42,444 nucleotides of DNA from Deltaproteobacteria bacterium (GTDB lineage Bacteria > Desulfobacterota > Binatia > Binatales > Binataceae), in contig JAJXZF010000068.1 of the NCBI GenBank assembly GCA_021780225.1, positions 1 through 42,444 of the forward strand. The letters run 5' to 3'. Positions 42,358 to 42,444 of the stretch are shown here, one piece after another. Numbering within the stretch: position 1 is the stretch's first letter; every line of letters starts with the position of its first letter. The notes beneath the pieces were generated by a model that saw only the letters and a program-made list of their open reading frames with translations, did not search any database and was not told the origin of the DNA. Made by a program: the position numbers and the translations under genes.

Positions 42358-42444
42358 TTGCAATTCATTTTGCGCCCGCAAGCGTGGGCCGCGGCGGCAG
42401 GCGAATCGTTCGCGCGCGGTTGGCCAAATGGCTGGCCGGCGTTA

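Noticed and set aside
1-42444. CRISPR arrays, tRNA or rRNA genes, prophage or intact IS elements
   Set aside because: None seen on either strand: no regular spacer repeats, no tRNA-like cloverleaf sequence and no transposase or integrase motif.

Overview
The window reads as chromosome of a GC-rich Gram-negative, probably soil-dwelling bacterium. Supporting signs are a type II secretion operon, LptB, a SurA-like lipoprotein, a BamE-like lipoprotein, two large outer-membrane barrel proteins of the DUF1302 type, and a scatter of lipid and organic-acid catabolic enzymes (two crotonases, two SDRs, a haloalkane dehalogenase, an alkyl-DHAP-synthase-like flavoprotein). The mix recalls Desulfobacterota-like or Binatota-like soil lineages, but this is inference; nothing in the window fixes the taxon. 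I saw no tRNA, rRNA, CRISPR array, phage module or intact insertion sequence.

Layout. 1-5.5 kb (minus): a PDZ protein, mfd, and a SurA-like PPIase lipoprotein cut by the window edge, with a ~205-bp MITE-like repeat touching the PDZ start codon. 5.8-17.2 kb: mixed-strand metabolic genes (2-hydroxyacid dehydrogenase, crotonase, haloalkane dehalogenase, FAD oxidase, MIP18 Fe-S factor, TPR protein, two SDRs, malQ, a seven-repeat streptogramin-lyase-like propeller, GST, VanZ). 17.4-20.6 kb (plus): zwf, lptB, clpP. 20.6-23.8 kb: a secreted protein of unknown function, a di-haem cytochrome c peroxidase/MauG-type protein and an alpha/beta hydrolase. 23.8-33.3 kb (minus): a compact gspE-F-G-H-I-J-K-L-M-N operon without gspC or gspD, preceded by a BamE-like lipoprotein. 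34-35.1 kb: a small unknown gene and a canonical crotonase ending in a strong terminator. 35.2-41.4 kb: the most unusual region, two tandem copies of [DUF1302 outer-membrane protein + ~180-nt structured RNA candidate] separated by AT-rich intergenic DNA with strong hairpins. 41.2-42.4 kb: a second MITE copy and hisG (minus).

The best candidate for something undescribed is the RNA element at 38163-38344 and 40983-41159. Two copies, each about 180 nt downstream of a DUF1302 gene, share a 52-nt identical core while much of the surrounding intergenic DNA has diverged. They keep the same closing stem, with a single bulge at nearly the same place, and a 3' side hairpin held by compensatory changes. 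The G-U wobbles only make sense if the plus strand is transcribed. The core displays a CCTCCC (anti-Shine-Dalgarno-like) hairpin loop. I could not match it to an RNA family I know; part of the core resembles the FMN-riboswitch P2 segment, but the rest of that riboswitch is absent.

How the genes work together: envelope biogenesis is the theme (SurA-like chaperone, LptB, BamE-like protein, T2SS, two barrels). The gsp genes overlap or nearly abut except for a 139-nt gap after gspG that holds a hairpin, which could raise major-pseudopilin expression over the downstream genes. The catabolic genes do not form one obvious pathway.
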